DNA of 64,000 nt from a virus, in IMG/VR virus record IMGVR_UViG_3300007276_000045, positions 1 through 64,000 of that record; one strand, written 5' to 3'. The stretch's first letter is position 1. The number at the start of each line of letters is the position of its first letter. Of the stretch, positions 7,601 through 16,243 are shown piece after piece. A program made the position numbers and the translations under genes. The notes beneath the pieces were generated by a model, which was not told the DNA's origin, made no database searches, and saw nothing but the letters and a program-made list of their open reading frames with translations.

Positions 7601-7609
7601 CTATTATAG
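7601..7609 (-). promoter_or_regulatory. CTATAATAG promoter for the 848-aa gene
   Basis: CTATAATAG on the minus strand; its TATAAT core ends 9 nt before the ATG at 7593. It follows directly on the U-tract of the upstream terminator, so the -35 position falls inside a hairpin. This fits a -10-only (late-type) promoter. Confidence 0.6.
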
Positions 7610-7644
7610 AAAAAGCCCAGCCCAGATAGTTCTAGGCTGGGCTT
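7610..7644 (-). terminator. Rho-independent terminator after the tail tube gene
   Basis: On the minus strand, AAGCCCAGCC and GGCTGGGCTT form a 10-bp GC-rich stem with a 12-nt loop, followed by TTTTT. It closes the capsid-neck-tail unit that ends with the tube gene. Confidence 0.85.
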
Positions 7645-7671
7645 AGAATTTACTTATCTAGTTGTAATCTC

Positions 7672-8280
7672 TTAGACCGTGCTTGCAAGAGCACCGCCGT
7701 AGCCAGTATCTTTACCTACATGCTCCATGAAGTCATAGCGGAGTCCAAGTTCGATAGTATGGAATTCGTTAGTAGAGTAGTTAAACTCAGCAGTCTTCCA
7801 AGACTTGGGGTAAACTCCAGTCAACCGAGTTTCATACAGAGGTTGTCCTCTGGAATCCAGATGAACAATAATCGCTCTGCCCTTAAAGGTGTTGGGTTGC
7901 CCCCCTTGACCTTCGGTATGGAACTTACCCGTAGTGGGATCGTAGATCGAAGAGAACCACTGCCACAAGGCATTCGAAACACTCTTGTTGTAGAAGTTGT
8001 CAAAGGTAACCGTAAGCTCCTCAGGCGAAGCCTTACCGGGGTAGAAGACCTTATCGTTAACACGGTTAACTTCGATGTCCTCTACTGTCATGCCGACCTG
8101 AGAGACTTGCTTTGCAGCAAGAGTTAGGTCAGTAGGATTTGCTTGATTTACCAGACTCGGCATGTCAAGAAATTGAATCTCGAACTGGTATGCTCTTACA
8201 GAATCCAGTCCTTCCGAGATGATGGGCTTAATACTTCCCCTATTGGTTTCGGAAGAGACGTAGGTTGCTTTTTGTGCCAT
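7672..8280 (-). CDS. gp19: Tail tube protein (gp19-like)
   Basis: 202 residues, near the size of T4 gp19 (163 aa) with extra N- and C-terminal segments. AYQFEIQFLDMP, then VSQVGMTVEDIEVNRVNDKVFYPGKAS and ELTVTFDNFYN, is the beta-barrel pattern of contractile-tail tube proteins. The later LTGVYPKSWKTAEFNYSTNEFHTIELGLRYD is the characteristic closing strand pair. It stacks into hexameric rings forming the inner tube. It follows the sheath gene with an 11-nt gap and an AGGAG site, as in T4 gene order, and a strong terminator lies after it. Confidence 0.93.
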   Translation of the reverse strand: MAQKATYVSSETNRGSIKPIISEGLDSVRAYQFEIQFLDMPSLVNQANPTDLTLAAKQVSQVGMTVEDIEVNRVNDKVFYPGKASPEELTVTFDNFYNKSVSNALWQWFSSIYDPTTGKFHTEGQGGQPNTFKGRAIIVHLDSRGQPLYETRLTGVYPKSWKTAEFNYSTNEFHTIELGLRYDFMEHVGKDTGYGGALASTV

Positions 8281-8291
8281 AGTTATTTCTC

Positions 8292-10475
8292 CTAGCTAAT
8301 GCTCGCTGATTGTGAAGTGAGGTTAAGTTCGAAGATCACCATCTCAGCGGTCTTGGTGGGCTTGATAAGAACTTTACACCACATCTCGTTTCGATCAACT
8401 CGAATTGGCGTGTTAACAGTCTCGTTACAGATTACCTTGAACTCGGTAATACCTCTGTTGTTAGAGATGTCTTCCAAGAGAGGGTTAATTAGATCTTCAA
8501 CTCTAGCCCAAGTGAACCTATCGTTCGGCTCGAAGACTAGTCGTTGCGTCGAAGCGAGGATGACCTTCTTGATGTAGATCATCATGCGCCTTACGTTAAT
8601 CCTGTCCAGTGCGGTAGGTTGTCTTTGTGCCGTTCTTTGGCCGAAGATTGCGATACCGTTTTGGGGGAAGTTAACGATTGGGTTGATGCAGTTTCCACCA
8701 GAGTATAGTGAATCGCGATCACCTTGGTTGAGTACAACCTCAACATCCGTAGGCTTGGTCAAGCGGCCTCGTACAAAGCCAGCAGGAGCGAACCATGGGA
8801 AGGCTACACTATCCGTTACACCCATCTGACGCACACCGTAGATGGCAGGATCTAACCAGCGGTCCTTACCGTCAAAGACTTGGAAGACTTTGACCCAAGG
8901 CCAGTAGATCGTAGCGTAAGAACTGTTGATCGCAGCCGTTCTGGTCGTAGCGAAACCGTTACTCCAGTCAATCGCATCGCCAGTTGTACCCACAGCATAT
9001 GGAGGTGAGACAGCGGCGAGGAAGTCCGTGGTTCTTTCTGCAACCGTAATCAGTCCGTTCTGAACAGATTGTAGGTCACCAACACCCGGACCCGGAGCAA
9101 GAGCAATCGAGACATTCAGGATGGGATCATCCAGAGCTTCAATTCCAGTCTTACCACCAGTCGCCTTTACTTCACCAACAATCGTGCTTACCACATCAGC
9201 TTCAGCAGATGGGATACCACTATCACCCCCAGCCAAGTTGTAGGTTCCTTGAACCAGCTTGACGAAGCGAGGATCAGCAGCCACTCCAGTAACCCCACCA
9301 CCCTGTCCACCCGTTAGGGATACAGCACCTACTAAGCTCGTAAGAGGCTTCTCGAAAGAGGTAAGAGGCGTTGGGACAATATCAGTGTATTCACCAGTGG
9401 CATAGTTTGCAGTGATGAAGTTCGAGGTTCTAGCATCGTAGTTCGTACCAATCTGATCTTCGATGAAGGCAGAAGAAGTAGCACCTGCGATGAACGACTC
9501 AGCAGCAGAGCCTAGATCGTTTACAGTGAGTGCGTTATTCGCACCACCAAGAACACCTACTTCGAAGGAGACACCGCTAGTGTCACCGTCAGTCTTGGTT
9601 CCAGTGTTATAGCCTGCTCCGGGGAACAAACTCTTAGCATGGTAACTAGCCTTGGTAGTATCAATACTAGTTCCAGAGGCAGTCCCGTTCGCGGTGGCAG
9701 TCCCAGCACCGCCAGTGATGCTTAGAGGCTGAAGGCCAACAACATCCACATAGGTGAGGTCTGTTTTCTGGATCTGCATTTGAACGTCAACAGATGCTGC
9801 GTTACCCGCTGCAAGTGCAACGAAGAAAGAGGAAGCGTCAATGCCGTTTGAATCTGCGAAAGCACCAACCTTATCAGCGTCTAGTGATCCACCGACAACC
9901 TTTTTAAGTGCAGCAATCGTAGTTGCCCCTTGCGAAGCCGAGGTGCTTAACGTACCTTTAGCAACAGTATAAGTCTTGTTATCTACAATCTTAGTTCTGT
10001 TTTGGTCATAAGCAGTAACGATGAACTTAACAGAAGAGGTTTGGAGATCGGAACTACCGAGAGCGGAAACACCCCCACCAGCAGCCCGTGCAGGAACTCC
10101 ATCTTGACCAGCCATAAGCGGGAAGGCGTTAGTACCGCTAACTTGGAAGGCAGGGCAAGCACCGATCTGGACAGCAGCCGAAGCTTCTACTGCACTGTCA
10201 CCAGCACAGCGAATGAATCGCATCGAGTTAGTAGCCTCCAGAATCTCAAGCGCACCTTCAAGGGCCTGACCCTTAACGGCTTCGCTCGGTTCACCGAAGG
10301 TATCGACAAGCTGCTGTTGGCTAGTGATCAGCGTGGCTTTGTTGTTGTTTAAACCTGCGATTGGTCCTCGGTCTGCGAAACCGACGATACCGACAACAGA
10401 TGAATTAATTTGGGCGGGGTAGTCAGAGATATCCTTCTCAATGACATATACACCGGGGCTAACGTAGTTGGGCAT
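8292..10475 (-). CDS. gp18: Contractile tail sheath protein (gp18-like)
   Basis: 727 residues, close to T4 gp18 (659 aa). The N-terminus, YVSPGVYVIEKDISDYP, and VVGIVGFADRGP are the sheath family signature. Residues about 100-470 are Gly/Ala/Thr-rich and probably form the exposed insertion domains. The C-terminal third contains the conserved core, with GIAIFGQRTAQRQPTALDRINVRRMMIYIKK and RFTWARVEDLINPLL. The sheath contracts to drive the tube into the cell. A GGAG site overlaps the stop codon of the small upstream gene (TAGGAG), coupling the two. Confidence 0.96.
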   Translation of the reverse strand: MPNYVSPGVYVIEKDISDYPAQINSSVVGIVGFADRGPIAGLNNNKATLITSQQQLVDTFGEPSEAVKGQALEGALEILEATNSMRFIRCAGDSAVEASAAVQIGACPAFQVSGTNAFPLMAGQDGVPARAAGGGVSALGSSDLQTSSVKFIVTAYDQNRTKIVDNKTYTVAKGTLSTSASQGATTIAALKKVVGGSLDADKVGAFADSNGIDASSFFVALAAGNAASVDVQMQIQKTDLTYVDVVGLQPLSITGGAGTATANGTASGTSIDTTKASYHAKSLFPGAGYNTGTKTDGDTSGVSFEVGVLGGANNALTVNDLGSAAESFIAGATSSAFIEDQIGTNYDARTSNFITANYATGEYTDIVPTPLTSFEKPLTSLVGAVSLTGGQGGGVTGVAADPRFVKLVQGTYNLAGGDSGIPSAEADVVSTIVGEVKATGGKTGIEALDDPILNVSIALAPGPGVGDLQSVQNGLITVAERTTDFLAAVSPPYAVGTTGDAIDWSNGFATTRTAAINSSYATIYWPWVKVFQVFDGKDRWLDPAIYGVRQMGVTDSVAFPWFAPAGFVRGRLTKPTDVEVVLNQGDRDSLYSGGNCINPIVNFPQNGIAIFGQRTAQRQPTALDRINVRRMMIYIKKVILASTQRLVFEPNDRFTWARVEDLINPLLEDISNNRGITEFKVICNETVNTPIRVDRNEMWCKVLIKPTKTAEMVIFELNLTSQSASIS

Positions 10476-10487
10476 TTAAATTATCTC

Positions 10488-10664
10488 CTATGCGTTTTTG
10501 ATCGAGATTAGACTTCGTTGTTGATATCTAATAACATCGTCAGTGATATACGAAGCAGGGACTTGAATACTCTGCTCTGGAGCTAAATAAAAGCTTTTAA
10601 CACCTTCTTCAGTTTGTAAATAGATGTTCCAGCTTTGTAGACTAGTGTTGGTGAGTCGCTTCAT
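10488..10664 (-). CDS. Small conserved-looking protein upstream of the tail sheath
   Basis: A 58-residue gene found by reading the gap between the gp15-like and sheath genes: start MKRLTNTSLQSWNIYLQ, end RSLISIKNA. AAGGAG lies just upstream of the ATG at 10664, and its TAG stop is part of the GGAG of the sheath gene. The sequence alternates polar and hydrophobic residues, with a central FYLAPEQSIQVPASYITDDV, suggesting a small beta-rich fold. Its position between tail terminator and sheath suggests a neck or tail accessory protein. Function is not known. Good start and stop signals make it a likely real gene. Confidence 0.75.
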   Translation of the reverse strand: MKRLTNTSLQSWNIYLQTEEGVKSFYLAPEQSIQVPASYITDDVIRYQQRSLISIKNA

Positions 10665-10707
10665 ATCATTATCTCCTTAGTATTTACTCAACTTGTGAGG
10701 GTTTTTA

Positions 10708-11445
10708 TTATTTTTTTTCATATATAGTGGCATCCAATTTGAACTCTTCAATTTCACCTGTAGATGTGATGATAAATCTAGGGTTTGGAATATAGCCTTC
10801 TAATTTTACAGAAAAGGATCTCCTAACAACGCGCTCTTGCCTGTCAGAAGTATCCAGAGAGGATTTATCAGATTCTTGCTCAATATGAGCTTGAGCTACA
10901 TTAGTTTGTGCGGTCTTAATAACTAAGTGTGGGTTGAATAGTAGTCTAACTTGCTCGACCAACTGGTCCATATCAGCCTTATATTTGCACCACACATTAA
11001 TGTTGTACTCAATATCTACTGCTCTCGGAGCCTCACTAATGATACGAACTGCTCTTTTTTTCTCTTCACTCCAAAAAGTTTCGTTAATTATCTGTGCTGC
11101 TGGCCTTCTTCGGTTATCCGCATTTGCCGAGGAGTTTTGGCTAATAGATATGATGGGTAGAATAATGTTGTTTTCTTGCTTCAGCTTGGCGATGGTCCGC
11201 TCAGGGTTTGCGTGGATACATCTAACATCTACAACCTTATCCTCGGAGTTCATATACCCTAGAGTCCCAAGTTTAGAAATTATATACTGCAAAGCATCAC
11301 GATAGAAGTGAGGGATAATATTTACTTTATTAGTACGCTCTGCGATCTTTCTTCTTGCCCACATGGTGGGATCTTCCCCCACATCCGAGACAGAAATGTC
11401 ACCAGTCGCAAAGCTTTCTAACATAGTGTTTCTACTAAAGCTCAT
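10708..11445 (-). CDS. gp15: Tail terminator / sheath stabiliser (gp15-like)
   Basis: 245 residues. It sits between gp14-like and sheath genes, the place of a tail-completion protein. YRDALQYIISKLGTLGYMNSEDKVVDV is followed by VPL-type strands and IEYNINVWCKYKADMDQLVEQVRLLFNPHLVI, which resembles the T4 gp15 pattern in which a strand is followed by a helix ending in F-x-P. The C-terminal KLEGYIPNPRFI and FKLDATIYEKK are strand-like. In T4, gp15 caps the sheath and tube and joins the tail to the head. The assignment rests on weak similarity plus position. Confidence 0.6.
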   Translation of the reverse strand: MSFSRNTMLESFATGDISVSDVGEDPTMWARRKIAERTNKVNIIPHFYRDALQYIISKLGTLGYMNSEDKVVDVRCIHANPERTIAKLKQENNIILPIISISQNSSANADNRRRPAAQIINETFWSEEKKRAVRIISEAPRAVDIEYNINVWCKYKADMDQLVEQVRLLFNPHLVIKTAQTNVAQAHIEQESDKSSLDTSDRQERVVRRSFSVKLEGYIPNPRFIITSTGEIEEFKLDATIYEKK

Positions 11446-12034
11446 TATACCCTTCCTCTAAGCTCTTAACTACTTCTTGTCTTCCAAGAGGCTCAGATAC
11501 ATCAGTGAGGGGTGTATCTTGTACATCATCAGAGTCGCGCAGGAGTTTAGCAGCGCAAACAAGATGATAAACACCATAAATTTCAAAGCTATCTTCTTGG
11601 ACTTCGATAATCTCATATCTCTGGTTCTGGAACTTGGGTTGAAGGACATCCCCAGCCTTGAGATGCCCCTTAATTCGCTGCTCCATGTAGCTCTTATTGA
11701 AGATAAAAATCTGATCGTTAGATAATTCAATTCCAAACTCAGTTAAGTTTTCCTCAAGAACCTTTGGCTCATAGTGACCAAAAACTATAACGGGATCTTT
11801 GGAGACAGGCTTGTTTCGAGCCTCCATGTATACGTCATCAAACTGATCCTCACCCTGAACATACTGGTAGTATAGAATCTCTGACCCAGAGATCTTAATC
11901 ATCTCATCATCAACCATATTAAAAAGGTTGATGTCTGGGTTGACGGGATCAAAGAAACTTAACTCCCCACTAGACTCTTCAATCTGTGGGAGAGCAGGGG
12001 GTTTTACGTTAACCTTATAGTTATTATGAGCCAT
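11435..12034 (-). CDS. gp14: Neck protein (gp14-like)
   Basis: 199 residues, versus 256 in T4 gp14. After a disordered N-terminus, MIKISGSEILYYQYVQGEDQFDDVYMEARNKP matches the gp14 pattern (a gene-specific GxxxxYY.... leading to a strand). VIVFGHYEPKVLEENLTEFGIELSNDQIFIFNK, HLKAGDVLQPKFQNQRYEIIEV and FEIYGVYHLVCAAKLL follow, like the T4 protein's YFP-x-N-x-L-FEI and Y-x-L segments. It forms part of the collar joining head and tail. It overlaps both neighbours (1 nt with gp13-like, 11 nt with gp15-like). Confidence 0.75.
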   Translation of the reverse strand: MAHNNYKVNVKPPALPQIEESSGELSFFDPVNPDINLFNMVDDEMIKISGSEILYYQYVQGEDQFDDVYMEARNKPVSKDPVIVFGHYEPKVLEENLTEFGIELSNDQIFIFNKSYMEQRIKGHLKAGDVLQPKFQNQRYEIIEVQEDSFEIYGVYHLVCAAKLLRDSDDVQDTPLTDVSEPLGRQEVVKSLEEGYNEL

Positions 12035-12900
12035 TAATAAGTTGAGAAGCGAGCGGGTTCTTCGAACTCATCAAGCAATCTCTTGAGAAGAGCTTCTTTC
12101 TCCTCTTGGCTTTCCTTAACGAGAGCGTCACCATTTAGCTTCGCACCACCACCGGGAGAAGGCACAGTTTGGTACTTGCCTCTAATCTGGCCTAAGGTTC
12201 CTTTAGCACACGCTAAGGCATAGTTCTGAATCCAGTTCCTATACGCTGGGTGTAAAGTGTCAGAGTTTAAGCCTCTGTAGATTACAATTGCTACTTGGTT
12301 ATCTGTAACAGGCTTTGGACTGATGTGGAGGTATCTGTTGTCTAGCACCGAGAAGGAACCCTCTTGGCCTAAAATCTTTCTCATCATCTCCAGATTCTGC
12401 TGTAATAGGTAGAATTCCCCCACTCCAAAGTTTTGGAACAAGTAGTTATCTTGGAAGTATTTGATAAAGAAATCAAACTCCAAGGTACCAGCTTCTTGTT
12501 GGATGGATAGTAGGGTTTTTTTGTAGACCACATACTCTAAGTTGTTAAGAATATAACTCGGCAACTCGTAAGTGGACACCCCAGCAGTGCATTGAAAGGT
12601 TACAAACTGCGTAGAGAAAAGCGGAGCATGGTTATACATGGTAGTGACCGCTTCGTCAATACAAGTCTTAAGTTGGTAGGGAGTTAACTCCACCCTAATT
12701 ACGGGGTGCCCTAGTCTAGCTAAAACGAAGTCCTTAATTACTTCATCAAAGTGTGTAAATTCAACACCATCTACCGTGGTGGTGTTGTTAAGCTTCTCAA
12801 CATCAATCTCACCATTAGTTTTAGTGGCATCATTAACATTGGCTCCTGCATAGGGAGCAAAGCTATTACCGTATGCTGCTAGCTTCGGTCGAGTCGGCAT
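12034..12900 (-). CDS. gp13: Neck protein (gp13-like)
   Basis: 288 residues (T4 gp13 is 309). VLARLGHPVIRVELTPYQLKTCIDEAV matches the T4-type RLGAPxVxVELTxxQI segment. The C-terminal NWIQNYALACAKGTLGQIRGKYQ, SPGGGAKLNGDAL and the final charged helix match the end of gp13. It is a head-completion/collar protein. The ATG at 12900 lies 35 nt inside the preceding small gene; AAGG sits almost directly before it, which is a poor spacing, so translation may depend on coupling with that gene. Confidence 0.8.
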   Translation of the reverse strand: MPTRPKLAAYGNSFAPYAGANVNDATKTNGEIDVEKLNNTTTVDGVEFTHFDEVIKDFVLARLGHPVIRVELTPYQLKTCIDEAVTTMYNHAPLFSTQFVTFQCTAGVSTYELPSYILNNLEYVVYKKTLLSIQQEAGTLEFDFFIKYFQDNYLFQNFGVGEFYLLQQNLEMMRKILGQEGSFSVLDNRYLHISPKPVTDNQVAIVIYRGLNSDTLHPAYRNWIQNYALACAKGTLGQIRGKYQTVPSPGGGAKLNGDALVKESQEEKEALLKRLLDEFEEPARFSTY

Positions 12901-13090
12901 CCTTAATCACCTTTTTAGTAGTTTGTTTGACCGCTTTCTTAACTGGTTGGGGTTTTGGTGTGCTGTCAACTGCGACAAAGCCACCTCTCGGAGTAGTCGC
13001 CGCATCAATTATATCCCCTTCTCGTACAAGACGGAGATTCCCCTCCTGCACAATGACTACGGGGTCTTTTGTGATGCAACGAAATTTCAT
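12866..13090 (-). CDS. Small head-tail region protein with basic tail (74 aa)
   Basis: 74 residues. The N-terminal 40 look beta-rich (FRCITKDPVVIVQEGNLRLVREGDIID). The C-terminal part is Lys-rich (VKKAVKQTTKKVIKD). It starts by an ATGA overlap with the 67-aa gene and overlaps gp13-like by 35 nt. With the previous gene it forms a pair of small two-part proteins (beta N-terminus, Pro/Lys tail) between major capsid and neck. Not recognised; a head-decoration or head-completion role would fit the position but is only inference. Confidence 0.65.
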   Translation of the reverse strand: MKFRCITKDPVVIVQEGNLRLVREGDIIDAATTPRGGFVAVDSTPKPQPVKKAVKQTTKKVIKDADSTEASSIR

Positions 13091-13290
13091 AGCTTCTTCT
13101 TCTTCTTAGTAGCCTTCTTCACAACCTTTGGCTCTTCTACCACTGGCTTCGTTTGAACTGCTTCAGTAACCTCGATAAGCCAGTTCTGTAACCTTGGGGG
13201 TGCATCAGGAAGTTCGACAATCTGTCCGGGAATTAAAGTGGTTTTTCGATATCTCTCTTCGTAATCACCAACGTACATGTATTTTCTCAT
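13087..13290 (-). CDS. Small head-tail region protein with polylysine tail (67 aa)
   Basis: 67 residues: a short beta-like N-terminus (KYMYVGDYEERYRKTTLIPGQIVELPDAPP), a hydrophobic patch (LQNWLIEV), and a tail ending KKATKKKKKL. A strong AGGAGG site precedes the ATG at 13290. It is the first gene after the capsid terminator, so it may be expressed by read-through or from a weak promoter near the ATTATATAG at about 13306. Function unknown. Confidence 0.65.
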   Translation of the reverse strand: MRKYMYVGDYEERYRKTTLIPGQIVELPDAPPRLQNWLIEVTEAVQTKPVVEEPKVVKKATKKKKKL

Positions 13291-13323
13291 AGGAAGTTCC
13301 TCCTAATTATATAGGTAAAAGAG

Positions 13324-13355
13324 AAGAGCCGAGGAAAATTAATTCCTCGGCTCTT
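13324..13355 (-). terminator. Terminator hairpin after the major capsid gene
   Basis: AAGAGCCGAGGAA and TTCCTCGGCTCTT form a perfect 13-bp stem with a 6-nt AATT-rich loop, 28 nt beyond the gp23-like stop. The U-tract on the minus strand is imperfect (TTCTCTTTT), so partial read-through into the neck genes is plausible and would keep capsid mRNA in excess. Confidence 0.75.
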
Positions 13356-13382
13356 ATCACTTTTAAACTAACTTACGTTAGA

Positions 13383-14927
13383 TTACGGGCTTACTCGGTT
13401 ACCACCTAAGGGGCTAGCGAGAGCTTTCTGACCGGGTTGGTACAGGAAGTTAGCCGTAGCACCGACAAGTCGGATGATGCGGTAGAAGCGACCCTCAGGC
13501 GATACAGCAGCCTTACCGTAACGGGTAAGGATACCCTTCCTTGGTTGGAAGGTAGTCGGATCGGTGATGGTGGGAAGCTGCTGGAGCGGGATGTACGGCG
13601 AGTAGACGTAACCTGCATCCATCGGGCTAGAACCCTTGTAACCAATCATGATCTCGTCCTCAGGGTACATCGGGTCGATGTAGAGATCATACTTGCCAGC
13701 GAACTTGCCACGGTACTCAATGGAGTTAGGCGTAAGGTTCGTCGGACGATCAGCAGGAGCCATGCCACCCTCAAGCTTCGCAGCCGATTCAAGCATCGAA
13801 GCGATGATTGGAGAGGTGACTAAGAACGTACCCGGACCACGGAAGGTCGTGCGGTAGATGTCGTTCGAGGCAAAGTTGATCGCAGCAAGAAGGTTGGCAT
13901 ACACCTGACCAACGTGCTGAGGAGCAAAAGCGGTTCCACGGAAGTCGCCAGCTAAGTCCACAAGGTAGACGTTGCTGTTAGTTCCCGAAGGGTTAAACGC
14001 ACCAGCGTTAGCGAAGTCGTAGAGGTACTCGGTAGGAGTAAATCCACGCTCAGACGGGGTTTCAGTGGCAGTAGCCTTAGCTGAGTTGCGACCCGTAGCA
14101 CCGAAGTCGTTGGAGTTCGCCATGTCGAGAGACTGACGGTTCCAGCCCGTCATACCAGACGGATCGTAAGCGATCATACGAAGATCTTCAATAAGCTCAC
14201 GGTCGATTTCCAAGGTAAGTTCCTTAGAAAGAAGATCCGTAAGTTCACCCTCAAGGTTGAGGTTGTGGTATGCACGAAGGTCTTGAGCGGCTTCAAGAGT
14301 CCAGAGCGCACGCATCTTGCGAGTACGCGCAACAACGGGCTGCTGCTCAATGTGCATGTTCATCTCAGGGATTTCGTCACCCGTGAGAGTTTCACCAGCC
14401 GAGACACTGTAGCCGAGGATCGTAGTCGCATCCGGGAAGGAAGCGATTTGACCACCCATCGTAGCCGATGGCGCACCAGATGCGTTGTTGAAGACAGTAC
14501 TAAACTGAATATCATCGTTGCTCGTACCAGCACCCTGCTGGATGGAGCTTGCAGTGTTGCCACCATACGTCAAGCGGTACTTGCTGTAAATGGTTTCAGT
14601 GCGGTTGAACGATCCAGAGTGACGATCAGCACCGAGGTAGAAGATCTGTGAGACGGGACCACCCATCGGTTGAACACCGACAATGGCGTTGGCGATTAAC
14701 TGTGGATAAACGCGACGAACGAGAGGGAATGCAAACTTCTGGAACGTGCCAAGCTTACCGACAGAAGTCGGAGCGTCAGCTTCGTCAACTCGATCCTGCT
14801 TCTCAGCAAGAATCGACTTGGCTTGGTTCTCAAGCAGTTGTGCAGTAACGCTACGAGTGTAGTCGTTGGAGATCCCCTCAAGCACAGGCGACCACTTAGT
14901 CAAGAGAGTAGAATTTTCTTGTAACAT
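13383..14927 (-). CDS. gp23: Major capsid protein (gp23-like)
   Basis: 514 residues, near T4 gp23 (521). LLTKWSPVLEGI, VTAQLLENQAKS, FPLVRRVYPQLIANAIVGVQPM and SQIFYLG are the family's N-terminal landmarks. Further matches are ARTRKMRALWTLEAAQDLRAYHNLNLEGEL and the C-terminal DLYIDPMYPEDEIMIGYKG with YSPYIPLQQLPTITDPTTFQPRKGI. It builds the icosahedral shell with an HK97 fold. An AGGA site precedes the start. In T4 the N-terminal arm is removed by the gp21 protease; the stretch around residues 35-50 (ILAEKQDRVDEADAP) is a candidate site here. A strong hairpin follows the gene. Confidence 0.97.
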   Translation of the reverse strand: MLQENSTLLTKWSPVLEGISNDYTRSVTAQLLENQAKSILAEKQDRVDEADAPTSVGKLGTFQKFAFPLVRRVYPQLIANAIVGVQPMGGPVSQIFYLGADRHSGSFNRTETIYSKYRLTYGGNTASSIQQGAGTSNDDIQFSTVFNNASGAPSATMGGQIASFPDATTILGYSVSAGETLTGDEIPEMNMHIEQQPVVARTRKMRALWTLEAAQDLRAYHNLNLEGELTDLLSKELTLEIDRELIEDLRMIAYDPSGMTGWNRQSLDMANSNDFGATGRNSAKATATETPSERGFTPTEYLYDFANAGAFNPSGTNSNVYLVDLAGDFRGTAFAPQHVGQVYANLLAAINFASNDIYRTTFRGPGTFLVTSPIIASMLESAAKLEGGMAPADRPTNLTPNSIEYRGKFAGKYDLYIDPMYPEDEIMIGYKGSSPMDAGYVYSPYIPLQQLPTITDPTTFQPRKGILTRYGKAAVSPEGRFYRIIRLVGATANFLYQPGQKALASPLGGNRVSP

Positions 14928-14938
14928 AGTATTTTTCC

Positions 14939-15580
14939 TTACTTAAGATTGGATTGAGGCATGAACTTCATAACCTCCGGGGTTAAGAGTTCGTTGTATG
15001 CCTGTGCTTCAGGCTTATTAACCTCTCTTTTGTCAACATCTTCTGCAATGATGACAGCTTTTTCGGAAGACTTAAACGGCTCGTCCTTAGATTCCTCTAA
15101 TACATCGACAGCCTCTAATAGAGTTGCCTTATCTTCCTTAAGTCTATCGACTTTCGAAGAGACAGCTTTCAGGGAAGTAGCAAGCTTCTCGTTTTCCTCA
15201 AAAGATTTTTTGAGTTCTTCGGTAAGCACACTAACCTCTTCTTCATGCTCTCTCTGTTCTTGAACGAGATCAGAAATTGCGCTTTCTTCATCGTCCTTCT
15301 TCAGTTCCAGTGCCATCAAAGTTTTAACTGATTCGAATAGCGAAGCGTTGCGTAGAACGTCACTCTCCTCATTCAATTCTCTCATGGCTTGGTCTTTTAC
15401 TTCGTCAACTCTAGAGCGGAGGAAGCCTTTGACCTTGGATTCAAGTTCACGGACTTTCTCATCCACCTGTTCAGTGATGACGGTGTTAACCAGCGTGGCA
15501 ATTTCCGTAATTGCAGCCTCCGAGAGACCCTCGGGCAGCAACTCAGCAATCGGCAGCGTTTGTTCGTTTGGTTTATTCAT
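14939..15580 (-). CDS. gp22: Prohead scaffold/core protein (gp22-like)
   Basis: 213 residues, almost entirely helical and highly charged, with coiled-coil heptads from about 40 to 150. PIAELLPEGLSEAAITEIATLVNTVITEQVDEKV matches the gp22 N-terminal pattern, and the C-terminus NELLTPEVMKFMPQS is also family-like. LPE-G and LSE-A near the N-terminus fit the T4 protease rule (Leu/Ile-x-Glu before Ala/Gly). It forms the core around which gp23 assembles and is then digested. It lies between protease and capsid genes, as in T4. Confidence 0.85.
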   Translation of the reverse strand: MNKPNEQTLPIAELLPEGLSEAAITEIATLVNTVITEQVDEKVRELESKVKGFLRSRVDEVKDQAMRELNEESDVLRNASLFESVKTLMALELKKDDEESAISDLVQEQREHEEEVSVLTEELKKSFEENEKLATSLKAVSSKVDRLKEDKATLLEAVDVLEESKDEPFKSSEKAVIIAEDVDKREVNKPEAQAYNELLTPEVMKFMPQSNLK

Positions 15581-15637
15581 AGAGTTCGACTCCTATCAAA
15601 ATATTTACAGAATAACTGTAGTTAAGGTTAAAAATTT

Positions 15638-16243
15638 TTATTTTTTGCTTAGTTTATTTTTGAGCATCGTAATAAAAACTTTTTCAGATAATGCCTTATC
15701 ATAGGTCTGTCGTACCGTGTCATCAATAAATTTTGAATCCGTGGACTCGTTAACGAGGCCGGGGAAAGCTCCCTTCGTAGAAGGATCAGCAACCAGATCA
15801 AAAGTTACGAGCTTGAAGTCCTCGTTTACAACAGAATATTCACCTCTTTCTGTGAGAGATCCCATCCCTCTAGAGGAGATTCCGAGCTTAACACCACCCT
15901 TAATAAGAGCCTGTGCGACTTGGCCGCAAGGAGTATTAAGGATCTCAGCCTCACCAATCATCTCATCACCTCGCATTTGTAGCTTAGTAACTAGATGAGA
16001 GACATTGCCTAATTTTACCGCATCGTGGGTAGGGTGGTCAAGTTCACCCATGAGCCTGCGCTCAACAATAGCTTCATCCAACCGATTCATCTCCCGAACA
16101 AGAAGCTTCTTTTCATAGATTCTCTTGTTGTGGTTTGGGGAACCAGCGCGTTGAAAGATGCCAGCAATCTTCATAGTACCTGAAGACTTTGATTCCTCTA
16201 GAACTTGTAGTTCCTCAATAATAAATGTATCAGTAATAAACAT
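15638..16243 (-). CDS. gp21: Prohead core protease (gp21-like)
   Basis: 201 residues (T4 gp21 is 212). RRLMGELDHPTH supplies the catalytic His, GVKLGISSRGMGSL the serine, and VTFDLVADPST a following acidic position, which is the layout of the herpesvirus-type assembly protease fold used by gp21. It cleaves scaffold and capsid proteins during head maturation. It starts with a one-base overlap of the basic 147-aa gene and is followed by scaffold and capsid genes, the canonical T4 order 21-22-23. Confidence 0.93.
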   Translation of the reverse strand: MFITDTFIIEELQVLEESKSSGTMKIAGIFQRAGSPNHNKRIYEKKLLVREMNRLDEAIVERRLMGELDHPTHDAVKLGNVSHLVTKLQMRGDEMIGEAEILNTPCGQVAQALIKGGVKLGISSRGMGSLTERGEYSVVNEDFKLVTFDLVADPSTKGAFPGLVNESTDSKFIDDTVRQTYDKALSEKVFITMLKNKLSKK

